From assembly GCA_958352815.1 (NCBI GenBank), contig CATWQA010000002.1:62001-126000 (forward strand): DNA of 64,000 bases, written 5' to 3'. Numbering within the stretch: position 1 is the stretch's first letter; every line of letters starts with the position of its first letter. Of this stretch, positions 1 to 7,485 are shown piece by piece. The DNA comes from an uncultured Eubacteriales bacterium (GTDB lineage: Bacteria > Bacillota > Clostridia > Monoglobales > Monoglobaceae). The notes under the pieces were generated by a model. It did not search any database. It had not been told where the DNA came from and saw only the letters and a program-made list of their open reading frames with translations. The position numbers and the translations under genes are program-made.

Positions 1-1
1 T

Positions 2-487
2 GCCTATGCGAAGATGCCTGCGTACACCCTGTCAGAGGGCAGGTTTTTCACCACTCTCGGCGCGGCTCTCAATCCCAAATACTTTTTCAGAACCTTTAAG
101 AGCTATGACGATACGGAGGATCTGTTCAGAACCAGCGTACCTCTAAAAAAGAAAAAGTACGCCTCAATCAGCAAACCCACGGCTCTGAAAAAGATTAAAA
201 AGCGCAGCAAAAACCGCGGCGGCGAGACTGCTCCGAATTCAAAAAAGCTATCGCCCCTCGAACTGGCGTTGAATAAACGGGAGCACGCGGAGGCAATAGC
301 CAACAAGACGGCGGATGAGATTAACCGTTCTCTGTTTAAGAAGCAGGAGCCTCAAGCCAAAAAAGCGGTACATAAGAAAAAGACAAAGAGCAAGACCAAA
401 AAAGCAAGTCACAGCGCTCTGGATATTGCAAAACAAAGGGCTGTTCACGCCGAAGAGGTCGCAAATATAAATAATGAACTGTATTGA
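2..487 (+). CDS. C-terminal part of a Lys-rich hypothetical protein (5' end outside window)
   Basis: The frame is open to the left edge, so only the C-terminal ~161 residues are seen; the first in-window ATG at 14 is probably internal. I do not recognise the family. The first ~50 residues look globular. The rest is very rich in Lys and Arg, with two related helical stretches near the end that share the pattern LxxAxxRxxHAExxAN (LALNKREHAEAIAN and LDIAKQRAVHAEEVAN), which suggests a duplicated coiled or nucleic-acid-facing tail. A clear rho-independent terminator follows four bases after the stop, so this is the last gene of its transcript. Function unknown. Confidence 0.7.
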   Translation, partial: AYAKMPAYTLSEGRFFTTLGAALNPKYFFRTFKSYDDTEDLFRTSVPLKKKKYASISKPTALKKIKKRSKNRGGETAPNSKKLSPLELALNKREHAEAIANKTADEINRSLFKKQEPQAKKAVHKKKTKSKTKKASHSALDIAKQRAVHAEEVANINNELY

Positions 488-490
488 TTG

Positions 491-517
491 TGCGCCTGCT
501 CCGCAGGCGCATTTTCT
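491..517 (+). terminator. Rho-independent terminator
   Basis: A nine-pair stem TGCGCCTGC / GCAGGCGCA with a TCC loop is followed by TTTTCT. It starts right after the stop codon of the partial gene at the left edge. Confidence 0.9.
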
Positions 518-588
518 ATCTTTGCAAAAGGCAGATAGCGAGCGCTTAATCCGCTTGCAGATATTTGCCGTATTTTATATAAATTTAT

Positions 589-776
589 ATTTTGATAAAG
601 GCTTTGCCTTTGAAACCATTGCCGAGCCCATATTCCGCCCTCGTCAGCAACAACTCAGTTTTATTATTGACATTGCCTACTTTGTACAAATTGGAATACT
701 GCGAGCCGGCCAACTTCAAAGAAGTTGGGTCACACCCAAGCCGCGGCGGCAATGTCGCCAAAGCCTTTATCAAAAT
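589..776. repeat. MITE-like repeat family A, copy interrupted by element B
   Basis: The ends are perfect 18-bp inverted repeats: ATTTTGATAAAGGCTTTG at 589-606 and its complement at 759-776. An uninterrupted 95-bp copy lies at 22534-22628. Aligning the two shows that 640-734 is extra sequence, inserted between TATTCCGCC and CCAAGCCGCGG. No open frame of its own is credible. By analogy it is a non-autonomous element mobilised in trans; no transposase is present here. Confidence 0.85.
640..735 (+). mobile_element. Small nested element B, copy 1 (~93 bp)
   Basis: This stretch is absent from the intact family A copy at 22534-22628. It matches 15379-15470 and 51254-51350 along its length: a front CGNCRGCAACAACTYAG, a conserved TTATTATTGACATTGC, a TACTTTGT block, and an eight-pair hairpin CCAACTTC-AAA-GAAGTTGG ending in GTCACA. 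It has no coding capacity that I trust; small frames across it should not be annotated as genes. Confidence 0.85.
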
Positions 777-787
777 TATAAGCGGCG

Positions 788-890
788 ATATTACATATCT
801 GGGGGTTTGGGGCGAAGCCCCAATCGGTTTCCCCGAAGGGGAAAAACCGACACCGCCCGGGTCCGGCGGGCGGAACCGGGCTAGGCGGCG
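788..890 (+). repeat. GC-rich multi-hairpin repeat family C, copy 1
   Basis: Three hairpins follow one another: GGGGC-GAA-GCCCC, a CGGTTTCCCC / GGGGAAAAACCG stem, and CCGCCCG / CGGGCGG. The same string occurs inverted at 10924-11015, including the flanking ATTACATAT. It abuts family A, so this gap is a repeat cluster. Confidence 0.85.
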
Positions 891-904
891 GTTAATTGTC
901 AAAT

Positions 905-1027
905 TTAAATATAATTATATGGGTATGATATAAAAGTAAAATTTAAATCTTTACGTGGTCTACGAACATTGTAGGAGGTTAGCACAGGATTTAAAATACG
1001 CTCAATATCATCAATTGTATAAATCAT
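905..1027 (-). pseudogene. Remnant of a minimal (MNT-type) nucleotidyltransferase
   Basis: An ATG with a good ribosome site (GAGG eight bases upstream) begins a 40-codon frame whose first ~22 residues, MIYTIDDIERILNPVLTSYN, look like the start of MNT-type nucleotidyltransferases. In that family this helix is followed by a GSxxxG catalytic motif. Here the similarity stops after NVRR, the catalytic region is missing, and the frame runs into repeat C. I infer a gene truncated by repeat insertion or deletion. The start site is seen; the family call rests on a short match. Confidence 0.4.
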
Positions 1028-1093
1028 GCATAGCACCTCATTCCGTAAAATTTGTGAATTTCATTCTATTGTTTTTAATTGACAAATCAAATA

Positions 1094-1459
1094 TCATCTG
1101 TTTTTTGCTTTAATTTGCTCTTCGAAATTGACTAATTGAGAAACTAAAATATTCGGGCTTTCGATATACTTTTCATCATCAAATATCAATTCATTCCATA
1201 AGTCGTGCAATAGTCCCGCACTATAAGAATTATCGCAAAATTGATAGGCAGCATAAACATTGCTGACAAGCGCTTTCATTACCTTCTCATCAGATAAATC
1301 TTCATTTTGCGCCTTGTCAATCGCAAAATGAATAAGCGTTGCACAACGTTCTTCCCGCTGCTTTAAATATTCTCGTTCTCTTAATGAATTACCTATCAAA
1401 AAAGATATAACAACAGCTAAAATACACACAACGGAAATAATTAATTTGGGAGTTTTCAT
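1094..1459 (-). CDS. Small membrane-anchored hypothetical protein
   Basis: 121 residues. Lys residues are followed by a hydrophobic stretch at about 6-23 (LIISVVCILAVVISFLIG) with no clear signal-peptidase site, so an N-terminal anchor with an outward domain is likely. The rest is mixed charged helix with two cysteines (about 39 and 75). I do not recognise the family. It lies downstream of mgsA on the same strand with a 66-bp gap, and upstream of the nucleotidyltransferase remnant. No terminator separates it clearly from mgsA. Confidence 0.6.
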   Translation of the reverse strand: MKTPKLIISVVCILAVVISFLIGNSLREREYLKQREERCATLIHFAIDKAQNEDLSDEKVMKALVSNVYAAYQFCDNSYSAGLLHDLWNELIFDDEKYIESPNILVSQLVNFEEQIKAKNR

Positions 1460-1525
1460 TCTATATCATCTCCATAAACTTACTACTATAGAAAAAGGCT
1501 ATGTATAACACAGCCCTTCTAATTA

Positions 1526-1936
1526 CTATACTATTCTTTTTGAGTTTACGTATTCTCTCCAGTCAAGGTCACCGTTTTCAATTCCCATAATAAGCAACTC
1601 CGCCGTGGCGATATTTGTCGCCAGGGGCACGTTATGCACGTCGCACAGCCTATACAGGGAATCAATGTTAGGCTCATACTTCTGCTGGGTCAGAGGATCT
1701 CTGAAAAACAGTACTGCGTCAATCTCATTATAGGCAATTCTTGCCCCGATTTGCTGATCGCCGCCGTCAACTCCGGGCAAAAAGCATTTAATCGGTAAGC
1801 CTGTCGCATCCGCCACTACCGCTCCCGTAGTGCCGGTAGCGCAAATATTGTGTTTCTTTAATATGGCACTGTACGAAATACAAAAATCAACCATCAGATC
1901 CTTTTTCTTATCATGTGCAATAAGCGCAATATTCAT
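1526..1936 (-). CDS. mgsA: Methylglyoxal synthase
   Basis: Cytoplasmic enzyme that converts dihydroxyacetone phosphate to methylglyoxal plus phosphate, a bypass used when sugar phosphates accumulate. 136 residues. The N-terminus MNIALIAHDKKKDLMVDF, the phosphate loop ATGTTG, the active-site stretch GVDGGDQQIGARI, FFRDPL and the C-terminal NIATAELLI all match the family. I start at the ATG at 1936 because GGAGGCGAAAGGAA precedes it; the frame is open 26 codons further up, but that part is not family-like. It has its own promoter at 2104-2132. In many clostridia mgsA follows pbp2, min genes and rodA; here it follows pbp2 directly. Confidence 0.95.
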   Translation of the reverse strand: MNIALIAHDKKKDLMVDFCISYSAILKKHNICATGTTGAVVADATGLPIKCFLPGVDGGDQQIGARIAYNEIDAVLFFRDPLTQQKYEPNIDSLYRLCDVHNVPLATNIATAELLIMGIENGDLDWREYVNSKRIV

Positions 1937-2103
1937 TTCCTTTCGCCTCCTATTTTTTCGCTTATAAATGCTGATACTCCCTGCGGCAACAAAACCGAAA
2001 CACATATACCACAAACCAAACTACTGTTTTATTTACCGCAAATTTCGCCAAATCCCCGTCTTAAATTTGATTGTTTAAAATTGTCAAACTCTCAACAAAA
2101 TAA

Positions 2104-2132
2104 ACTATACCACAAGTTTCACAAAATGTAAA
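2104..2132 (-). promoter_or_regulatory. Sigma-A promoter of mgsA
   Basis: Read on the minus strand: TTTACA, 17 bp, TATAGT, about 160 bases before the mgsA start. The rest of 1937-2244 is AT-rich; I see no gene in it and no strong terminator for pbp2. Confidence 0.6.
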
Positions 2133-2244
2133 GCCTTTTTTTTGAGAAATTATTAAAAATATTTAACTTTCTTCAAATATTTTATAATTACAAAAATAAT
2201 GTCAAAATTTCTGTAATACTACTCAGTAATATTGCTATCATCTG

Positions 2245-4254
2245 CTAATCTCTCGCATCCAAGTATGCTTCAAATATGTCTCTGCCGACCTGTGCCGCAT
2301 ATGAACTCTTTGCGCCGTGCTCTATAACAACGGCGACAACAATTTCCGGATTATCAAATGGTGCAAATCCCGTAAACAGAACGTTGTCGGCTCCGTCGGA
2401 AACCTGGGCGGTTCCCGTCTTTCCGCCCGCCTTTATTCCGCTGCCCGAGAACACCGACGCCGCCGTTCCCTCTGTGAGCACGAGACCCATACCTTTCTTA
2501 ACCGCCTCTACATTTTCGGGTTTAATAGGGTTGTCGCTCAGCACCTCGGGGGTGTTTTCCATAACCGTCTCTTTTGTATCGTAATCCTTAACGCTCTTGA
2601 CCAGGTGCAGCCTATACCTCTTGCCCTCGTTCAGGAGGGTGCTGATATAGCTTGCTATCTGAGCCGGGGTGAACAGATGGTCGGACTGTCCTATTGCCGC
2701 CTGGAGCACATCTCCCGGCTGCCATTCTCCGCCCCGCTCTTCTCTCTCCTCAGGGGACGCCACAACACCTGTGCTCTCGGGAAGCTCCAGACCTGTTGCC
2801 TCTCCGAGACCTAATTTCCTGCTATAATCCACCATGGTGTCAATTCCCATTTTTCTGCCTATGTCATAAAAGAAATAGTTACAGGAAACGCCTATTGCCT
2901 CTGAAACATCAATTGTTCCGTGAGTTGCGCCCGACGATGAGTAAACAAGGCAGGTGGGCTGATAGTCGGAGTAGTAGGTGTACTTTCCTCTGTCGGTAAT
3001 ATAGGTATCCGTGTCTATTGTCCCGCTCTCCAAACCCGCAATCGCCGTCATCGGCTTGTAGGTGGAGCCGGGCTCATAGAGACCGTTTATAACTCGGTTA
3101 ATCAGGGGCTTGGCCTTGGACTTAAGCAGCTCGTCATAGTTCTCGTTAAACTCCTCCGGGTCATATGAGGGATAAGACGCCATAGCAAGCACTTCGCCTG
3201 TGTGTGGGTCAACGGCAATTGCAGCCCCCGCACCCTCTGAGCCTACTGCCTCGCTGATACACTTTTTCAAGGAATTCTCCGCCGCTTCCTGAACCCTAAG
3301 GTCTAAAGTCAGCTCCGCGTAGTTTCCCGCCTCCGGGGCCTTAGAGGCAACCTCCTCGTCATACCTGCCGTCCGCCGTCAGTCTGACTTTTTCATAGCCG
3401 TCGGTTCCCTTGAGATAGGGTTCAAGCACCGCTTCAAGACCGTCCTTGCCGATTACGTCATTCATACCGTAACCGTCGTCTTTAAGCTGCTCGTATTCCT
3501 CCGCGTATATTATTCCCGTTCTGCCCAATATATGAGCCGCGGTGGTTCCGTTGGCATACTCCCTTATGGTGTCCGCAATAATATCCGCAAAGCCCGACGT
3601 CGCATACTTCTCCTTAACCCTCTGGACAACTATGTCGCTGACGTCCGTGGCGAGGATAAATGAATTTGCCGAACCGAAATCCTTTTGCTCCATTTCATAG
3701 CGCACAGCCATTATGTCGTACTTATCTTGCTCGTCGAACTTATCTAAAATTCCGTATTTATCTTCAAAGTATCCCGCAATTTCACGGAGGGTTCCGTACT
3801 CGGTCAGTCCGTTTTCCGCCTCCCATTTTGCGATCAGGTCGCCCTCCTCTGCTCCGCTATCCGCCTCGGACTTGCCGAAATCATAGTCAGGCTGCTTTTC
3901 TTCACTGTTATACACAATAGGAAAGGTTGTAATATACTCGTTGTCATTTTCTCTGAGAAGCCGTACCAATTCGATTATGTTGTCATTCAGTTCCTCGTCA
4001 GACAAATCAACGTCGGACAGCTGTATACTGTAGCCAACCCTATTTTCAACAATAGGATTGCCGTTGCGGTCGAACATCTCACCTCTGGGAGCTTTTACCG
4101 TGTAGGTTCTTACAGAGTTGCTGTCCGCCCTGAGCCTATAGCTCTCCCCGTTGACAATCTGCAAATCATAAAGCCTGATTGAGCATACAACTGCCAAAAT
4201 CGCCACTATAACGCCGATAACCAACGCCCGTTTTGTTGTATCATTAAATTCCAT
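2245..4254 (-). CDS. mrdA: Penicillin-binding protein 2, elongasome transpeptidase
   Basis: Class B PBP that cross-links peptidoglycan of the side wall, working with MreBCD and RodA. Order: N-terminal membrane helix at about 11-27, PBP dimerisation domain with a long charged insert, then transpeptidase. Active-site motifs are all present: STYK (about residue 397), SCN, and KTGTAQ near the C-terminus. About 669 residues, normal for the family. A GTG at 4263 overlaps the mreD stop, but AGGTGA sits about six bases before the ATG at 4254, which I prefer. It is the last gene of the nudF-to-pbp2 operon; no rodA follows. Confidence 0.93.
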   Translation of the reverse strand: MEFNDTTKRALVIGVIVAILAVVCSIRLYDLQIVNGESYRLRADSNSVRTYTVKAPRGEMFDRNGNPIVENRVGYSIQLSDVDLSDEELNDNIIELVRLLRENDNEYITTFPIVYNSEEKQPDYDFGKSEADSGAEEGDLIAKWEAENGLTEYGTLREIAGYFEDKYGILDKFDEQDKYDIMAVRYEMEQKDFGSANSFILATDVSDIVVQRVKEKYATSGFADIIADTIREYANGTTAAHILGRTGIIYAEEYEQLKDDGYGMNDVIGKDGLEAVLEPYLKGTDGYEKVRLTADGRYDEEVASKAPEAGNYAELTLDLRVQEAAENSLKKCISEAVGSEGAGAAIAVDPHTGEVLAMASYPSYDPEEFNENYDELLKSKAKPLINRVINGLYEPGSTYKPMTAIAGLESGTIDTDTYITDRGKYTYYSDYQPTCLVYSSSGATHGTIDVSEAIGVSCNYFFYDIGRKMGIDTMVDYSRKLGLGEATGLELPESTGVVASPEEREERGGEWQPGDVLQAAIGQSDHLFTPAQIASYISTLLNEGKRYRLHLVKSVKDYDTKETVMENTPEVLSDNPIKPENVEAVKKGMGLVLTEGTAASVFSGSGIKAGGKTGTAQVSDGADNVLFTGFAPFDNPEIVVAVVIEHGAKSSYAAQVGRDIFEAYLDARD

Positions 4255-4259
4255 AGGTA

Positions 4260-4766
4260 TCACCTAAAGTTCTTTGTATTTTGTATTTTCATCAATCCGA
4301 GAGTCCGCTTGAAACACCACTCCACCGGCAGGATAAGTACTGCGTTTAAAGCAGCCCCAACAAGAAATATGCGCAACGCCGCAAGAGGGGCTATGCCATC
4401 GCCCGCCACGGAATAGGGCACAAGGTACACCAGGCTGCATATAACCGCCTCGACGGCTCCCATGGACATGAGGACGTAAAACGGCGGCTCGCCGTAAAAC
4501 CTGTCGCTGAACACTGCGGCAAGGTATCCCGCCAGAGCAAGGGCTATCATATTTGCCCCAACAAACCGACCCACGCATATATCAAGAGCCAGCCCGAAAA
4601 TCATGCCCCAAACCGCGCCCTGAACTCTCCCGCTGTGGAACCCGTTCAGCGCGGCAAAGCACAGAAACAGGTCGGCAGCCACGCCGAACACCCTTAGGGA
4701 GCTTATCAAAATCGGCTGCAATATTACTATTATCAAAAGCCAGATTATATTGTGGAGCGCCTTCAT
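4260..4766 (-). CDS. mreD: Rod shape-determining protein MreD
   Basis: 168 residues, almost wholly hydrophobic, with five or six membrane helices, ending in a short basic tail. Size, place after mreC and before pbp2, and an acidic residue inside a helix (GLALDICVG) fit MreD, the membrane partner of MreC. Sequence conservation in this family is weak, so the call leans on context. 51 bp separate it from mreC. Confidence 0.85.
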   Translation of the reverse strand: MKALHNIIWLLIIVILQPILISSLRVFGVAADLFLCFAALNGFHSGRVQGAVWGMIFGLALDICVGRFVGANMIALALAGYLAAVFSDRFYGEPPFYVLMSMGAVEAVICSLVYLVPYSVAGDGIAPLAALRIFLVGAALNAVLILPVEWCFKRTLGLMKIQNTKNFR

Positions 4767-4817
4767 TTACAACACCTCTTTATCAAAACAGGGGCGCCTC
4801 CGAAAGGGAGGCCGCCC

Positions 4818-5840
4818 TTACTCTACATTATCGCTCTCATTTTCTTCTTCATTCTCGCTGTTATCATCGCTATCATCGCTGTTTTCGTCACTGTTGTCAT
4901 CGCGGCTGTCTTCTTCCTCAGAGCTTTCTCTGTCAAGTTCCTCCTGCTTCTTCTCCGCTTCCTCTCTCGCCGCTTTCATGTTGGCGTTTTCCTCGTCTGC
5001 AACCACGTCAAAATTATTGGTGATAACAAACACCTGCCGCACGTCTTTAAGGTCAACAGACAAGTCAACCACCGCATATCGGCTCATGGTAGCGGTGTCC
5101 TCTTTTATTTCCGCAACCTTTCCCAGCCTGAGGCCTGAGGGGAATATACCGCCCAATCCCGTTGTGATTATATAGTCCCCCTCCCGAATATCCGTCTCTC
5201 GGGTCAGGTAGGACATTTTAAACTGCTTGTTATATCTAAGCTCGCTGTCTCCGGCAGACACGCCCAGGTCACGGGAACGCTCCACCATGGTACCGGCGGA
5301 AAAGCCCGGGTCGATTACCGTCATAACGTCCGCCCAGTTATTCCCCACTCTTGAAATCTTACCGATTAAAAATCCATCTGATGATATAACCACCCGGTCT
5401 TGCTCAAGACCGCTGTTTCTGCCCTTGTCGATTGTGAATCCGGAGAACCAGTTAGACGGCTCGTCCGCCGCCACCGAAGCTGCAACCATGTCCAAATCCG
5501 GGTTGTCGTCCCTAAGCTCCAGCATACGCTTTAACCTGTCATTCTCCTCCATCATCTCGCTGTTCTCGTTAAGCTGCCGCTCGTACTCAGTGTTCTGCCT
5601 GGTCAGCTCGTCAACCCGGTTTCGCAGCTCCTTAATCCTGCCTATGCTGTGGGTCACATCGCTTATCCCGCTGCCTATGTTGCCGAAAAACCTCTGTACG
5701 GGGGTTGTTGTTGTCTTAACAGCGTTCTCCATGGCAGTGGTTTGGCTGCTGTTTAAACCCATGTATACAGTCAGGGCGATAATCAGCAGAGCACAACCCG
5801 AGAGGATTACCGCGACCTTATGTTCACTAAAAAATTTCAA
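4818..5840 (-). CDS. mreC: Rod shape-determining protein MreC with acidic tail
   Basis: Bitopic membrane protein that scaffolds the elongasome outside the cell. Membrane helix at about 8-28, coiled coil at about 65-115, then the beta-barrel domain with ITTGLGGIFPSGLRLGKV typical of MreC. Start is TTG at 5840, with GGTG six bases upstream; no better start is nearby. Odd point: the last ~50 residues are nearly all Asp, Glu, Ser and Asn (ESSEEEDSRDDNSDENSDD), making this 340-residue protein longer than a standard ~280-residue MreC. The tail should lie outside the membrane. Confidence 0.92.
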   Translation of the reverse strand: MKFFSEHKVAVILSGCALLIIALTVYMGLNSSQTTAMENAVKTTTTPVQRFFGNIGSGISDVTHSIGRIKELRNRVDELTRQNTEYERQLNENSEMMEENDRLKRMLELRDDNPDLDMVAASVAADEPSNWFSGFTIDKGRNSGLEQDRVVISSDGFLIGKISRVGNNWADVMTVIDPGFSAGTMVERSRDLGVSAGDSELRYNKQFKMSYLTRETDIREGDYIITTGLGGIFPSGLRLGKVAEIKEDTATMSRYAVVDLSVDLKDVRQVFVITNNFDVVADEENANMKAAREEAEKKQEELDRESSEEEDSRDDNSDENSDDSDDNSENEEENESDNVE

Positions 5841-5855
5841 TCAAAACACCGTCCA

Positions 5856-6872
5856 TCAATAATTCTTCTTTCTTGCCGCCTGGGTCAGCATATTCTTAAA
5901 CCCGCCGGTCTCATTAAGCGCCATTCCTGCGCCTATAGCCACGCAGCACACCGAGTCCTCCGCCTGATACACCTTTATGCCCGTGTTACTTTTAATCAGC
6001 TTCCCCAAGCCTCTCAGGTTCGCCCCGCCTCCGGTCAGGATTATTCCCGTCTCCAGCAGGTCGGAGGACAGCTCCGGCGGAGTCTCCTCCAGCACGCACC
6101 GCACATTTTCGACTATTGCGGCAACGTCCTCCCTTATGGCGGAGTTGACCTCGTTGGCGCTTATTGTTACTGTCTTGGGCACGCCGCTGTACATATCCTT
6201 GCCCTTAACCTCCACAACTTCGGCAGCTACCCCCGAAACAGCGGAAGCCAGCCTCATCTTCACCTTCTCCGCCGCAGACTCTGCAATCTCAACATTATGC
6301 TTCTTTTTTATATACTGAACAATGTCCCTGTCAAGCGCATTTCCCGCAACCTTAATGCTCCGCGACACAACCACGCCCCCCAGAGACACAACGGCGGTCT
6401 CGGTGGTGCCTGCGCCCACGTCTACTATAACGTATCCCTTAGGCTCGTTCACGTCAACTCCCGCGCCGATTGCTCCGGCAAGAGGCGACTCTATCAGAAA
6501 CACTTCCTTTGCACCCGCTGAAATTATTACCTCTTCAACAGCTCGTTTTTCCACATCGCCTATTCCGGAAGGAACGCTTACGGCAGCCCGAACTTTTGAA
6601 AAAACATTGCTGAAGCTTCCCTCCAGCAGCTTTTTCACCAAGCCCACAGCCACGTCAAAATGGGTAATTCCCCCGTCCTTTACAGGGCGCTGAACCGACA
6701 CGTCTTCACCGGTCTTCCCCAGCATTTCCAGAGCCTCCGCTCCCGCGGCGATAACCTCTCCCGCTTGATTTACGGCAACCACGGTGGGCTGGTTTACCAT
6801 AACCTTGCCGTCGCCGCCGTTATATATTTGAACGCTGCTTGTTCCTATGTCAATGCCCAAATTAATTGCCAT
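5856..6872 (-). CDS. mreB: Rod shape-determining protein MreB (bacterial actin)
   Basis: Actin-fold ATPase that forms membrane-bound filaments guiding side-wall synthesis. 338 residues, standard length. Phosphate-1 motif DIGTSS (8-13), phosphate-2 DVGAGTTE (about 152-159), adenosine motif GGGANLRG near 285, and SVPSGIGDVEKRA all fit. The ATG has a strong GGGAGGTG site. 12 bp separate it from maf and 15 bp from mreC, so it is co-transcribed with both. Confidence 0.96.
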   Translation of the reverse strand: MAINLGIDIGTSSVQIYNGGDGKVMVNQPTVVAVNQAGEVIAAGAEALEMLGKTGEDVSVQRPVKDGGITHFDVAVGLVKKLLEGSFSNVFSKVRAAVSVPSGIGDVEKRAVEEVIISAGAKEVFLIESPLAGAIGAGVDVNEPKGYVIVDVGAGTTETAVVSLGGVVVSRSIKVAGNALDRDIVQYIKKKHNVEIAESAAEKVKMRLASAVSGVAAEVVEVKGKDMYSGVPKTVTISANEVNSAIREDVAAIVENVRCVLEETPPELSSDLLETGIILTGGGANLRGLGKLIKSNTGIKVYQAEDSVCCVAIGAGMALNETGGFKNMLTQAARKKNY

Positions 6873-6884
6873 GTCCGCACCTCC

Positions 6885-7475
6885 CTATATTACCGTGTCA
6901 ACGCCGAACCGGTCTCTCAAAATCCCTGCCAGCCTGCTGACGGGCAAGCCGACTACGTTAAAGTAATCCCCGTTTATTTTTTCAACCAGCATTGCGCCCA
7001 AGTCCTGTATTCCGTAGGCTCCCGCCTTGTCCATGGGCTCGCCGGAACTGACGTACTTCTCTATTTGCCTCTCGGTCAAATTAACAAACTCGACCTCAGT
7101 TTCCACGTAATCACTAACTCTCTCTCCCGAGGTCGTTTCGATCACCGACACTCCGGTATAAACCTTGTGGGTTCTGCCCGAAAGCAGCGTGAGCATTATT
7201 TTGGCGTCCCCTTCGTCCACGGGCTTACCCAGGATTTTCCCGTCAATTGCCACCACCGTGTCCGCCCCTATAACTATACAATCATCATAAGGAGCTCTTT
7301 TTGCCACATTCAACGCCTTTTCCGAGGACAGGCGCTTAACGGTATCTTGGGGCAGCTCGTTTTCAAAAACCTGCTCCGCCCCGTCCGACGTGATTATTTC
7401 AAAATCCAATCCCATATTTTGAAGCAGCTCTCTCCGCCTGGGAGAAGCTGACGCTAATACAATTTTTTTATCCAA
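6885..7475 (-). CDS. maf: Maf-family nucleoside triphosphate pyrophosphatase
   Basis: Hydrolyses non-canonical or modified NTPs (dTTP/UTP type in this family) and is linked to septum control. The hallmark SASPRRREL is near the N-terminus, with GADTVV and GKPVDEGDA further on. I choose the TTG at 7475 (MDKKIVLASAS...), eight bases after GAGG; 196 residues is then the family length. The frame stays open upstream to 7592 but that would overlap the U32 gene by over 100 bases with no family similarity. Position next to mreB is conserved in Firmicutes. Confidence 0.93.
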   Translation of the reverse strand: MDKKIVLASASPRRRELLQNMGLDFEIITSDGAEQVFENELPQDTVKRLSSEKALNVAKRAPYDDCIVIGADTVVAIDGKILGKPVDEGDAKIMLTLLSGRTHKVYTGVSVIETTSGERVSDYVETEVEFVNLTERQIEKYVSSGEPMDKAGAYGIQDLGAMLVEKINGDYFNVVGLPVSRLAGILRDRFGVDTVI

Positions 7476-7485
7476 ACTCAAAACC

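Noticed and set aside
640..735. TTGACATTGC in element B as an outward promoter
   Set aside because: The -35-like TTGACA is conserved but no -10 box lies at 16-18 bp; TATAAA occurs only at 12 bp in one copy.
585..902. Minus-strand frame of ~105 codons containing GCDPTSLKL and LYKVGNVNN
   Set aside because: It lies wholly inside repeats A, B and C. The same peptide pattern arises from element B at 51197-51457. This is repeat DNA read as protein, not a gene.
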